47,167 nt of DNA from Brachionus koreanus (lineage: Eukaryota; Rotifera; Eurotatoria; Ploima; Brachionidae): assembly GCA_016987375.1 (NCBI GenBank), contig PJRA01000263.1:668096-715262 (forward strand), read 5' to 3'. How positions within the stretch are numbered: the stretch's first letter is position 1; the number at the start of each line of letters is the position of its first letter. Below the pieces are notes generated by a model. That model worked only from the letters and a program-made list of their open reading frames with translations, did no database searches and was not told the origin of the DNA. The translations under genes and the position numbers were made by a program. Below are positions 1-8,346 of the stretch, one piece after another.

Positions 1-2
1 AA

Positions 3-350
3 ACTGATGCAAGTAACACTGGAGTTGGCGCAGTGCTTAGCCAAGAATTTAATGGAAATTTACGGCCGATAGCATATTTTAGTAAACCACTAAATAAAGC
101 TCAGCGAAATTACTCCACAACCGAAAAAGAACTTTAGGCCATTGTACTAGCAGCCGAACACTTTCACCAATATCTGTATGGCCAAGAATTCGATGTTGTT
201 ACTGATCATCAGCCACTATCATGGCTCTTATCTTGTAAAACTCCAAACTCTAGATTAGCACGATGGTTAATCAGGATTAACAATTATACTTTTCGTATAA
301 TAAATCGTAGCGGAAAGACTCATTCAAACGCGGATGCTCTTTCAAGATGA
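3..350 (+). pseudogene. Ty3/gypsy-like pol, RNase H segment (broken)
   Basis: This is the C-terminal part of an LTR-retrotransposon reverse transcriptase/RNase H region whose start lies outside the window. In the frame beginning at base 3 the opening TDAS matches the RNase H active-site start, followed by the motifs AYFSKPLNKAQ, NYSTTEKEL, TDHQPLSWL and NADALSR that close RNase H in Ty3/gypsy pol. A TAG at 135-137 replaces a leucine codon in the usual TEKELLAIV block, and the frame ends at a TGA at 348-350 just after the final serine-arginine. The polyprotein resumes in another frame at about 347, so the element cannot make an intact Pol without recoding. The family assignment is secure from the motifs; the exact clade is not resolved. 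Confidence 0.85.
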
Positions 351-495
351 ATGTTCAAGAGGACACATACACGTCTGATGACCAACCAGAAGATGATGAT
401 AAAATTATAAGTTTCATCTCCGAGAATACAAAAATCGAGCAAAAGATGAAGCCCATTGCGATCTACTGGTTACGCCTCAAGAGCAGAACAAAGAA
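347..495 (+). pseudogene. pol linker between RNase H and integrase, frame-disrupted
   Basis: A short acidic stretch follows RNase H. It reads in one frame from 347 to about 410 (MNVQEDTYTSDDQPEDDD) and then continues sensibly in the next frame from about 415 (REYKNRAKDEAHCD) into the integrase. Two single-base frame changes, near 347 and near 410, are therefore needed to follow the polyprotein. A nominal 74-codon ORF runs to 571, but its second half has no coding sense, because the adjacent frame carries the continuation. I read this as decay of pol rather than a separate small gene; programmed frameshifting is possible but no slippery site was identified. Confidence 0.65.
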
Positions 496-2139
496 AATTG
501 CATTCGGTGGACAAAACTACCAATTGAGCAAAGCGGAAATACAAAGCCAATTATCGAGAAAGAACAGTTGAATACAAACCTTAAAAAAGTTCTTTATGAG
601 AATTATGATGACTTGCGTCTGGTTGATCAACTGTTGTATTGGTTTAAACCACAAGACGACGGATCAGTACAAAAACTCATAATAATACCAGAACATATGG
701 TTAATAAAATATTAAATTTTGTCCATTGCTCCATATTTCACGGGCATTTAGGAGTAAGAAAAACTCTAGATAAAATCCAATCAAGATTCTTTAGACCTGC
801 TTTAAAAAACAGAACCATTACATTTATCAAAAATTGTCTTACATGTCAAAAAATCAAAAATCCACAATCGCTTCACAAGGCAAAATTGCAACCTCTACTC
901 CCCACAAGACCATTTCAGCTTGTAACCTGTGATATAATTGGTCCGCTACCACTTTCAAAAGATCGAAATATTTACATTCTTGTGGTTTGTGATCATTTTT
1001 CAAAATGGGTAGCACTTTACGCTCTTCAAAAGATCACTGCCGAAAGCGTTGCCAAGCGTTTAATTAACCTCATGATGATTCATGGTCTTTTCACAAATAT
1101 TCTAACAGACGGTGCAAAGAACTTTCAATCGGAGCTTTTAGGAAAAGTTTATGAATTACTCGACATCCATAAACTCAAGACATCACCATACCATCCTGAG
1201 TGTGACGGCTTGACAGAACGTTTTAATCGCACATTGAAAACAATGCTTTCATGCTTTGTCAACGAACATCAAAACGATTGCGACGAGTATCTACAATATA
1301 TGGCATACGCATACAACACGTCAACCCACGCAACAACTAATCATACACCATTCGAAGTAGTATATGGCAGAAAACCAAAGATACCATTAGATTTAGTAAT
1401 TGGTAACGAAGACGAACCAAACGACGAAATTAATGAATTAGAGATAACTAACCAAGAAAGCATAGTGGTCAAACTGTTCGTCGAAGGACTCCAAGAAAAG
1501 CTTCATGAAGTCTATAAGAATGTCGAGAAGAATAGAGACTTTATGGTTGAAAAATCCAGAATACAACACGATAGGAATATCAAGCCAGTTGAGTACAAAA
1601 TCGACGATATGGTAATGCTGAACAAACCACAAACTAAAAAAGGTCTCTCAAAGAAATTGTCACCCAAATGGGAAGGCCCATATATTGTGCAAGAAAAAAT
1701 TGGCCTAGTCAACTACAAAATTAAAAGGTTTAACCAGCCAAAATCAAAGCAAAAATTGGTCCACCATAACCGTTTAAAGCGTTTCTTTGGTTCTTATTTC
1801 AAGCCATATGACGACTCAGTAGAGGAGAGCGATAGAAAAAACAAGAAAAATTTAGTTAAAAAGCCAAATAAGGAAATAGTGAAGGCCAAATCAAATAGGA
1901 AAGGGTCAAGCAAAAATGTGACTGCTGACCAAAGTAGCAATGTACAAGCTCGAAACATTGCTGAATTTAATTCAAATAAAGATTTGGTATCCCAATCCGA
2001 GTCAGTTTTGGAATCAACTGATGATGAGGATGAAACGTTTCAGCCCAACCACTATTTTCAAAAGATTATAAATAATCCACAAGACCATCTTAGGAGGAGC
2101 AAACGCTCAATTAAACCCGTAGATAGGTTAAGATACTAA
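415..2139 (+). CDS. Ty3/gypsy-like retrotransposon integrase (pol C-terminus)
   Basis: This region encodes the DNA-integration module of an LTR retrotransposon. A convenient first codon is a TTG at 568, but reading continues upstream in the same frame to about 415, so it is the end of a polyprotein and not an independent gene. Counting from 568, an HHCC zinc-binding domain uses H53, H60, C90 and C93. The catalytic core has D122 (in CDIIGPLP), D181 (in ILTDGAKNF) and E217 (in DGLTERFN), with 35 residues between the last two, the standard D,D35E spacing. A GPY/F-like module follows (KWEGPYIV). The tail is basic and ends in RRSKRSIKPVDRLRY, a usual end for this family. No chromodomain is seen. 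The ORF is uninterrupted for over 1.5 kb although the upstream RNase H and linker are broken. Confidence 0.9.
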   Translation, partial: HLREYKNRAKDEAHCDLLVTPQEQNKENCIRWTKLPIEQSGNTKPIIEKEQLNTNLKKVLYENYDDLRLVDQLLYWFKPQDDGSVQKLIIIPEHMVNKILNFVHCSIFHGHLGVRKTLDKIQSRFFRPALKNRTITFIKNCLTCQKIKNPQSLHKAKLQPLLPTRPFQLVTCDIIGPLPLSKDRNIYILVVCDHFSKWVALYALQKITAESVAKRLINLMMIHGLFTNILTDGAKNFQSELLGKVYELLDIHKLKTSPYHPECDGLTERFNRTLKTMLSCFVNEHQNDCDEYLQYMAYAYNTSTHATTNHTPFEVVYGRKPKIPLDLVIGNEDEPNDEINELEITNQESIVVKLFVEGLQEKLHEVYKNVEKNRDFMVEKSRIQHDRNIKPVEYKIDDMVMLNKPQTKKGLSKKLSPKWEGPYIVQEKIGLVNYKIKRFNQPKSKQKLVHHNRLKRFFGSYFKPYDDSVEESDRKNKKNLVKKPNKEIVKAKSNRKGSSKNVTADQSSNVQARNIAEFNSNKDLVSQSESVLESTDDEDETFQPNHYFQKIINNPQDHLRRSKRSIKPVDRLRY

Positions 2140-2234
2140 TTTACATTAAAGCTATTTTGTACATAGAGCTATGATTTTTTGATTATTTTTATAGTTAAAT
2201 TGACTTGTATATACATTAGTTTTCTACGCTAGTC

Positions 2235-2250
2235 AAAGGAGGAGTGATCC
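2235..2250 (+). other. possible polypurine tract and LTR-like start
   Basis: A short purine run AAAGGAGGAG at 2235-2244 is followed by TGATCC, about 95 bases after the integrase stop. It resembles a polypurine tract abutting a TG-starting LTR. A better tract with a verified LTR lies at 3530-3544, so this may be an internal second tract, a relic of a different 3' end, or chance. Confidence 0.3.
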
Positions 2251-2299
2251 AGAAGAACCTTTTTACTATTAACTTTTTGTCAAGAAACATCTGCTTAAC

Positions 2300-2513
2300 C
2301 ACTAAAATAAAAATTAAAAATTCAAAATTTAAAATATAAAAATAAAAATTCAAAATTTAAAATATAAAAATAAAAATTCAAAATTCAAAATTTAAAATAT
2401 AAAAATAAAAATTCAAAATTCAAAATTTAAAATATAAAAATAAAAATTAAAAATTTAAAATATAAAATTAAAAATTCAAAATTAAAAATTTAAAATATAC
2501 AATTTAAAATCGA
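2300..2513 (+). repeat. AT-rich tandem repeat between integrase and RING ORF
   Basis: About 210 bases are built almost only of A and T, with copies of short modules such as AAAATTCAAAATTTAAAAT and ATAAAAAT. The spacing alternates at about 27-38 bases, giving five to six imperfect units. The block ends four bases before the ATG of the RING ORF. It could be slippage-grown filler or a 5' leader/promoter for the downstream ORF; nothing in the sequence decides this. Confidence 0.8.
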
Positions 2514-2516
2514 AAA

Positions 2517-3404
2517 ATGCAAGCCGATCACGACATAATGGTACAGGGAATACCTAATGTACCGGATGCAAACGGCATTTTACGAGAGGAGCTGGACGTC
2601 CACAAGAACAAGCTTGGCCCAATCAAATGGCTGAGAATGGGACCCAACCGGGGCTTTCACAAAACAAAAAATGCGTTTCTTCGCTACGAAGACGCCTCGG
2701 TCCACGAAGAAGCAGTTACTTTCCTCAATCGAGTCGGCATCCCACGAACGAATATCTGGTTTGAGATTAACCCGCGGCCAACAACATCGGACCATCACCG
2801 ACAAGAAGAGTCAGTAACGCCAAGAGTGTCCCGGCTATTAGATGAGCTCCGCGAAGAAAAGCGAAAGCTCGAGCAAAAATCCAAAGAATTGGAGCAACAA
2901 CGTCGAGAGGCTGGTGCTACAAAACAACAAGCCTCCAATGCCCGAAGCGAGCTGACCGAGAATCGCCGACTGATAAGCGATCTACATGATCGGGTCAACC
3001 AACTGGAGGTATCAAAACACCAACTTCAGGCTCAACTGAACAACAGTCGTGACCTGGTAAGGGACCTTCTAGCTGAACAGGAACCCCGGACATGGACCCC
3101 ACAATCAAGGAGACCCCTAAACCTTTCAAGGCCGTCAACCAATACCAAGGAGTATGTGTCGGTGCAACTACTGGCGAGACTGACCACGGACAAGAACCAC
3201 CGATTTAGTGGTGGACCGTGTCCAGTATGTCTCGAGCATTTCGAAAACTGCCCCTCCATTGTATCGACACAATGCGGGCACCTCCTGTGCGAGAACTGTA
3301 TGTTCTCATACGTCCGCAACTCCGATAGGGACGTCCGAGAGCGTTGCCCAGTTTGCCGGGCGCAGTTGGCATCCAACTACTACACCCGGGTAATTTACAA
3401 TTAG
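2517..3404 (+). CDS. RING-finger coiled-coil protein in the env position of an LTR element
   Basis: This is an intact 295-residue ORF lying between the integrase and the polypurine tract/LTR, where an env or accessory ORF would sit. Residues 6-85 (DIMVQGIP then KTKNAFLRYE) have a beta-alpha-beta look with an RNP1-like patch, so an RRM-like fold is possible but unproven. Residues about 100-190 are a charged, heptad-like coiled coil rich in E, K, R and Q. Residues 235-280 form a C3HC4 RING: C235, C238, C253, H255, C258, C261, C277 and C280. RING domains usually recruit E2 ubiquitin-conjugating enzymes, so an E3-ligase role is plausible. Base composition is much more GC-rich than the flanks, and there is no stop although pol is broken. 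No signal peptide or membrane segment is seen, so it is not an envelope protein. It could be a captured host gene or an element-specific ORF. Confidence 0.8.
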   Translation: MQADHDIMVQGIPNVPDANGILREELDVHKNKLGPIKWLRMGPNRGFHKTKNAFLRYEDASVHEEAVTFLNRVGIPRTNIWFEINPRPTTSDHHRQEESVTPRVSRLLDELREEKRKLEQKSKELEQQRREAGATKQQASNARSELTENRRLISDLHDRVNQLEVSKHQLQAQLNNSRDLVRDLLAEQEPRTWTPQSRRPLNLSRPSTNTKEYVSVQLLARLTTDKNHRFSGGPCPVCLEHFENCPSIVSTQCGHLLCENCMFSYVRNSDRDVRERCPVCRAQLASNYYTRVIYN

Positions 3405-3529
3405 TTTAGATTACTTTTGTTGTAGTTGTTTCTTTCTTTTTTTGTTAAATCCCTTTTTGTTTTGTTCTTTAAACCTATTATTTTGTGTTTTTAGTGGTTA
3501 GTCGTCAGCGACGCCTAGGTCCTTTTTAT

Positions 3530-3543
3530 GAGAGGGGGAGGGA
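3530..3543 (+). other. polypurine tract of the LTR element
   Basis: An uninterrupted purine run (GAGAGGGGGAGGGA) lies immediately 5' of the TGTTAAG start of the LTR. This is the expected site for plus-strand DNA priming in LTR retrotransposons. Its position fixes the strand of the element and places the RING ORF inside it. Confidence 0.85.
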
Positions 3544-3737
3544 TGTTAAGACCCGAGTTTTGTCATCTTTTAATCTTCTTCTCTAGACCTTATTTATATG
3601 CAGTTAAGTCATAACTGCAGTCAAAGCACGCTAACACTTAACCACTATATAAACCACTACTTATTTGTATTAACTTTGGATTCCATTTAATAAACTTTTA
3701 ACTAAATTAAATTGTTTTATTTATTTCTTGGCTTTAA
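3544..3737 (+). repeat. 3' LTR, 3'-truncated
   Basis: The LTR begins TGTTAAGACCCGAG and matches, with few differences, the reverse complement of the solo LTR at 13057-13279. It contains a TATA-like TATATAAA at 3646-3653, an AATAAA at 3689-3694, and an inverted repeat GCAGTTA/TAACTGC at 3600-3618 that is kept in both copies. Similarity stops at 3737, about 28 bases short of the CA-ending terminus seen in the solo copy. At that base the sequence becomes the C-terminal coding end of a hAT transposase, so LTR and hAT gene are both cut at one junction. Confidence 0.9.
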
Positions 3738-5487
3738 ACGATTGTTGTTCCACCATTTTAGTATATCAATCTCTTCAGTAAAAATAATCGCTGGTTGTTT
3801 TAAATACTTGTCGATTTCAGATTCATTATATGTAGATGTATTTGTTATTTTTGCGATCATTCTCTCTGCTAGAGATTTTGGACGCGTTGGACTTATAGAT
3901 GTCTGATTCTCACCTGTTTCAATATTTTCATCTGAATATCTTTCGAAACAATCTATCAGTAGTCTTTTAGCATGTCTTTTATTTTCTCTTCCTTGAATAT
4001 ATGCAAGCTTAAATCGAGGATCTAAAGAATGGCCAAGAAGTGAAAATTCTTTAATCTTAGCCCAATAGGTCTCAAATTTTTTTATCATTTCATCAATAGC
4101 GATTTTCATTGTTTCAAAGTCAATGTTTTTCGAAAAGCTATTTAGATTTTCCTCAATTTGTGTAAAACAAGGATAAACACTTGAAACACAAACTTTGATA
4201 TCATATGATAGATCCTGTGTGGCTAAATAAAAGAAATAATAAAAATGGTTTTTGTAGTTTTAGTTTTAGTTTACCTTGATTAAATGGCTCAAGAATAAGG
4301 CATATTTTTTCTGCTAATAGCCAATCGTTGTCATCCAATTGATTATATGTCATATTTCCTTGTGAACAGATATGAATTGATGTTGATGTTAAAGATTTTT
4401 TTATTCGAAATGCAGTTTTAATCATTTCGTGTGTCGAATTCCACCGAGTCTTAACATCAAGAACAACATTGATCTTAGGCTCATCGTTTGATACTTCTTG
4501 TGAATCGAGAAATTGAACAAGACGTGAAGAGTTGTGGATTTTTTTGCAAAAAAAACGAATTTTTTCAAAAAGATTTGAGATTGATTCGTTTTCTAAGCCA
4601 GCTTGAACAACAAGATGCAAAATATGAAGAGCACATCTAATATGCACTCGATTTTCATTCGCACAACAAAACATTTCGCCAAAGCACACCATGTTTGAAG
4701 CATTATCTGTTGTTACTGTTAAAATTTTTTCACTAATTGAAAATTTATCACAAACCTTGGAAAAAATTTAATTTAATTTTAAACTTCAAATCATTTATTT
4801 CAAACATATAATTACTCTATTTAAATTTTCAAGAATAAAAGAAGCGTCATGAGGATGTGGAAAATAAAAAACATCAAGAAGCATACTAGTTAATTTCCAA
4901 TGATCATTAACAAAATGAATCGTGACAGACATATACGGCTCATTACAATGAGATGTCCATATATCGATTGTGACATGAATTTTTGAAGTTATTGACGCTA
5001 GCATTACTTTTATATCTTTAAAACAATTATCATATCTTAACTTGATCTTTTCTCTAATAGTTTTTCTACAAGGAATAATATATTTGTTATTCAGACCATA
5101 AATGAATCTTTTGAAATCTGGATTGTCAGCTAACATAAACGCTTGAATATTATTAATCAAAAAAGTCAAAAACAAATCCGTTAGTCTGTTTTGTTCTGAG
5201 ACTCGAATAATTTTCGGAGTGGACATATTTTCATTTTCAGATTCAGAATCATCAAGTGTAGGTTTTAAAATATTATGTTCAACTTTTAGATGATTTGATA
5301 GTACTCTGGTACTTGTCGATACAGCATATTCTTTAGAGCAATTTTCAAAATCACAAATTATCTTTTTTTGTTCCGGATCCTTTTTCATATATTTCCATAC
5401 AAAACTTGTATTGCGCCTATCTTGGTTTTTTCTTTTTGATCCAGGGGACAAAACAAGAGCTGATTCACTTGTCATTGGTACAGACAT
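3738..5487 (-). pseudogene. hAT-superfamily transposase gene, C-terminally truncated
   Basis: This is a cut-and-paste DNA transposase with three exons on the minus strand: 5487-4816, 4755-4275 and 4222-3738. Introns of 60 and 52 bp have GT-AG ends and join in phase. The protein is about 545 residues. A BED-type zinc finger uses C45, C50, H66 and H71. The RNase H-like core starts with D175 in TIDIWTS; the second acidic residue is D241 in TTDNASNM. The CALHILHLVV block and SLDPRFKL follow. The hAT dimerisation region begins at EEIDILKWWNNNRLK and is cut off there by the LTR junction, so the usual C-terminal end is missing. The exons themselves have no stops, which suggests recent loss. Truncation of the dimerisation segment probably inactivates it. 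Confidence 0.88.
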
Positions 5488-5867
5488 TTGTTTTTAATTT
5501 TTGAGAATTTATGCAAAAAAAAATTTTAAAATCAAATTTTTTTAGAAATTTTAAAGTTATTAAAAAAAGCAATTTATTTATAATAAATTTTTTAAAAATT
5601 ATTTTCAAAAAATTAGATTGAGACATTCAACTATGTCTGACAAAGAGAGACATCATAAGTCAAATAAATACAGTTAAAAAATAAAAGGTTAACTTTTTTT
5701 TTTATTAAAATCCATTTTTTTTTTGGGGGAAATAAATTTTTAGCGTTTTTGTTGTAAAATTTTGTAAATTTTTTATGTAAATTATAGTTTTTTTTAAACA
5801 AAATTTTTTGTTAGTTTTCTTAATATTTTAAAATTTAAAAAAATCAATTTTTCATGTTTAAGCCGTT

Positions 5868-5987
5868 TCCATTTTTTAAACCGGTTCTACAAACCGGTTC
5901 CATTTTTAAACCGGTTCACCAAACTAGTTTCATTTTTAAACCGGTTCACCAAACCGGTTCCATTTTTAAACCGACTTCCCATCCCTA
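5868..5987 (-). repeat. hAT subterminal tandem repeats and probable terminus
   Basis: About four copies of a 30-base unit (core TTTAAACCGGTTCACCAAAC, with ACCGGTTC palindromes) lie upstream of the transposase start. They end at CGACTTCCCATCCCTA. Read on the minus strand this gives TAGGGATGGGAAGTCG, a typical hAT terminal inverted repeat, so the element's 5' end is probably at 5987. The next eight bases, CATCTAGG, resemble a hAT 8-bp target duplication, but the partner copy is lost with the other end. Arrays of subterminal repeats like this are common transposase-binding sites. Confidence 0.7.
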
Positions 5988-5995
5988 CATCTAGG

Positions 5996-6590
5996 ACAGA
6001 AATGAAAGAAGTTTGATGTGTTAAAAATTTTGGTTGAGCATTCAAGCTCACCTTTATTAGGCAATTCATGAAATGCATTTAATACTGTATACATCTAATA
6101 CTTTACAAAGCGTCAAACACTAATGATTTGCAGATCATAGTTTCGCACTGTGAAACTTTACACATTTAAATTGACTAAATAAATTTCGATTTTTAATATT
6201 TGACTCACTGAATTATTCTTTAAGAGTAATTTTTAATTATCGTTTAAATAAAATAAAAATAATACTTTTTTTCAATAAAAAGAGCAAAATGCAAATATTT
6301 CAAGGATTAAATCATCAGTTAAAAATCAATTGCTGCCCCAAAAAATAATTCATCATATTTCATTTGCAATATTAAACAATGCAGTTCAAAGACTTACGAA
6401 AAATTTGTATCTTTTAATAGTAGAAGAAGACTCTCTGGTTTTAAATTATAGGCAAAAATGCAAAGGCAATAACTTCAATATATGAAAGTCTGAGATTTTA
6501 TTTGTTAATTCTCAGAATTTGACATCCGAAGATAAAAATTAGACAATTTTTATTTTCACTTAGTTATTATTTTTTTTAATTTTGTATGTT
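5996..6590. other. AT-rich spacer without recognised feature
   Basis: I see no coding sense, RNA gene or clear repeat here beyond homopolymer runs. A minus-strand reading frame at 5887-6078 overlaps its left end but is only a translation of the hAT subterminal repeats plus adjacent DNA. Confidence 0.5.
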
Positions 6591-6604
6591 TTTTATTTAA
6601 TCGC

Positions 6605-6800
6605 TAGGCTGGCAGAATTTATATCTTGGACTTTCGATATTTGGTCTGATCGGAGATTAAGATCATTCCTAGGCTAAACTACACATTTTATGATGAAGAT
6701 TTAGACTATTTTACATATGATAAAATTCAAACATGTTGCAGTTACAACTGACATTCATATTAAGACAATAATGGATCAATCAATAAAACAATATGGTAAA
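6605..6800 (+). pseudogene. second hAT transposase relic
   Basis: Plus-strand reading gives SWTFDIWSDRRLRSFLG followed by a stop and TTHF. This matches the hAT core block around the first catalytic aspartate (DIWSDRRMRSFLG in many hAT proteins). Stops and at least one frame change near 6680 show strong decay. It reads on the opposite strand to the hAT gene at 3738-5487 and differs from it at the same motif (DIWTSH), so it is a different hAT lineage. Confidence 0.6.
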
Positions 6801-6814
6801 AGGTAATTCATAAT

Positions 6815-8314
6815 GCTAAAATGAAATATTTGATTAGATTGCAATTGTTGTTTAAAAAATTTAACAACATAGAAGAATTTGAAATTACAATAACAAAAAG
6901 AAAGAAGTCGTCCATCATTGAGAATAGATTTAAAATCACAAAAAAAAGAAGAAAATTTTTCTTTTTTTTGAAAACATATTAAAAAATAGTCACAGAATCA
7001 ATTACAAATTATTCACCAATAGAGAAATCAAGGGCTTTTAAAATATCGATTCTTTTGGGTATTCAGCTAAACCAAAAAGAAAGAAACAACAGAATGACTA
7101 GTGCAGAGAAATGGTCAATAATTATGGTAGATCGTATAAAAGGTTATTTTTATTGAAAAAATATTATAAGAAATTTTGAAACTAATAACAAAATTGGAAT
7201 TGAAATCAAAATAAAAAAATATTTTTGAGAAAATTTTTAAATTAAGTTTAATTTTTTGTGATATAAATATATTACTTAAATTTTGATTTGTTTTAATTTG
7301 TAAAATTGAGGACATTTTCCCATTAAAGAAAAGAGAAATGTTGTTTTTAAATATCATTTTAATCTTATATTTTTTAATTGTATCTCCAATTTCCTTAAAG
7401 AGATTATATTCAAATATAACTCATTGTCTTTTTTCTGCTCTCTCCTATAATATTTTTTTCAGTTATTAAATCGACTGAAAATAATCTTAATTCTTCGAAA
7501 TAAATCACAGGAAAAACATCGAAAAGGGATCCAACTATTTGGATCCAAAAATTTTAATTTTCATTTTTATTCAATTTTTTTAACATATATTAGAATTGAA
7601 TTAAATTTTAGAAATTAAAAAGATTTTAAAACTTTTTTATTTATAGTGATAATTTAATGTTAAAACACTTATTAAAAAAAAAACTGTTTAAGGAACGCAC
7701 GTATGATTGCTGGATTAACTCAAATAATCTTAAGCTTAAAAGCAAAATTGCAATTTAATTTATTTTAATATGTAAGTCATTCAAAAAATTTTTTTAAAAT
7801 AAATAGACAATAATTTGTTTTTTTTTAAACACTTAATATTTGAATCGTTAATAAAATTTCTTCTAAGACTATAAATATTTGTATAATTTCAGTTCTGGTG
7901 AACATAGACAATTTAATTCAGATATAAGTTAAATAAATTGAATAAAAATGAAAATTCTAATGTTAATATTGAAAATTTTTAATCAATAATCAATTTCTTT
8001 AAATAAATTAATTATAACTTTAAAATTACAAAGTCAAGACTTGAACTTGACTTAAGACTTGTGACTTTTAAACAACTTTGGATAGAGATTAATTGTCATA
8101 ATAGAAACCAAATATTCGACAGGTCGTTATTAACAGTGAATAAAGTTGTTGATTTTAAAAACCAAAGAAAGATTTAAAATTAGAGTGTAAAATTTATATT
8201 TAAATTGACAAAAAAATTTTTTTTTTTAATAATTTAAAAAGTAATGTTAATTATCACACTGTGGTAATTTGTTTTTTTTTTTTAAATAAAAATATTTATC
8301 ATTGAATCTAAAGT
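6815..8314. other. AT-rich intergenic DNA 3' of P2X gene A
   Basis: About 1.5 kb, mostly A/T runs. A minus-strand frame at 7115-7357 is low-complexity and has no recognisable domain. I see no RNA gene, tandem repeat or mobile-element motif here. Confidence 0.5.
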
Positions 8315-8320
8315 TTTATT
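8315..8320 (-). promoter_or_regulatory. polyadenylation signal of P2X gene A
   Basis: AATAAA on the minus strand, about 27 bases downstream of the stop codon of gene A. It is a canonical hexamer at a plausible distance, although the AT content makes chance matches common. Confidence 0.4.
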
Positions 8321-8346
8321 AATAAAATATTCTATTTATATATTTG

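Noticed and set aside
347..571. Independent 74-codon gene starting at ATG 347
   Set aside because: Its first part continues pol and its second part is the wrong frame of the integrase leader; the adjacent frame reads sensibly into the integrase.
1438..1712. Minus-strand frames under the integrase
   Set aside because: They are shadows of the integrase coding sequence, with no domain sense.
2580..3393. Frames overlapping the RING ORF on both strands
   Set aside because: They arise because the ORF is GC-richer; only the RING frame has a domain architecture.
5887..6078. Minus-strand 63-codon ORF with RFKNGTGLVN repeats
   Set aside because: It is the translation of the hAT subterminal tandem repeats and not a protein gene.
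7115..7357. Minus-strand 80-codon ORF
   Set aside because: Low-complexity F/I/N/K string in A/T-rich DNA with no domain or supported context.
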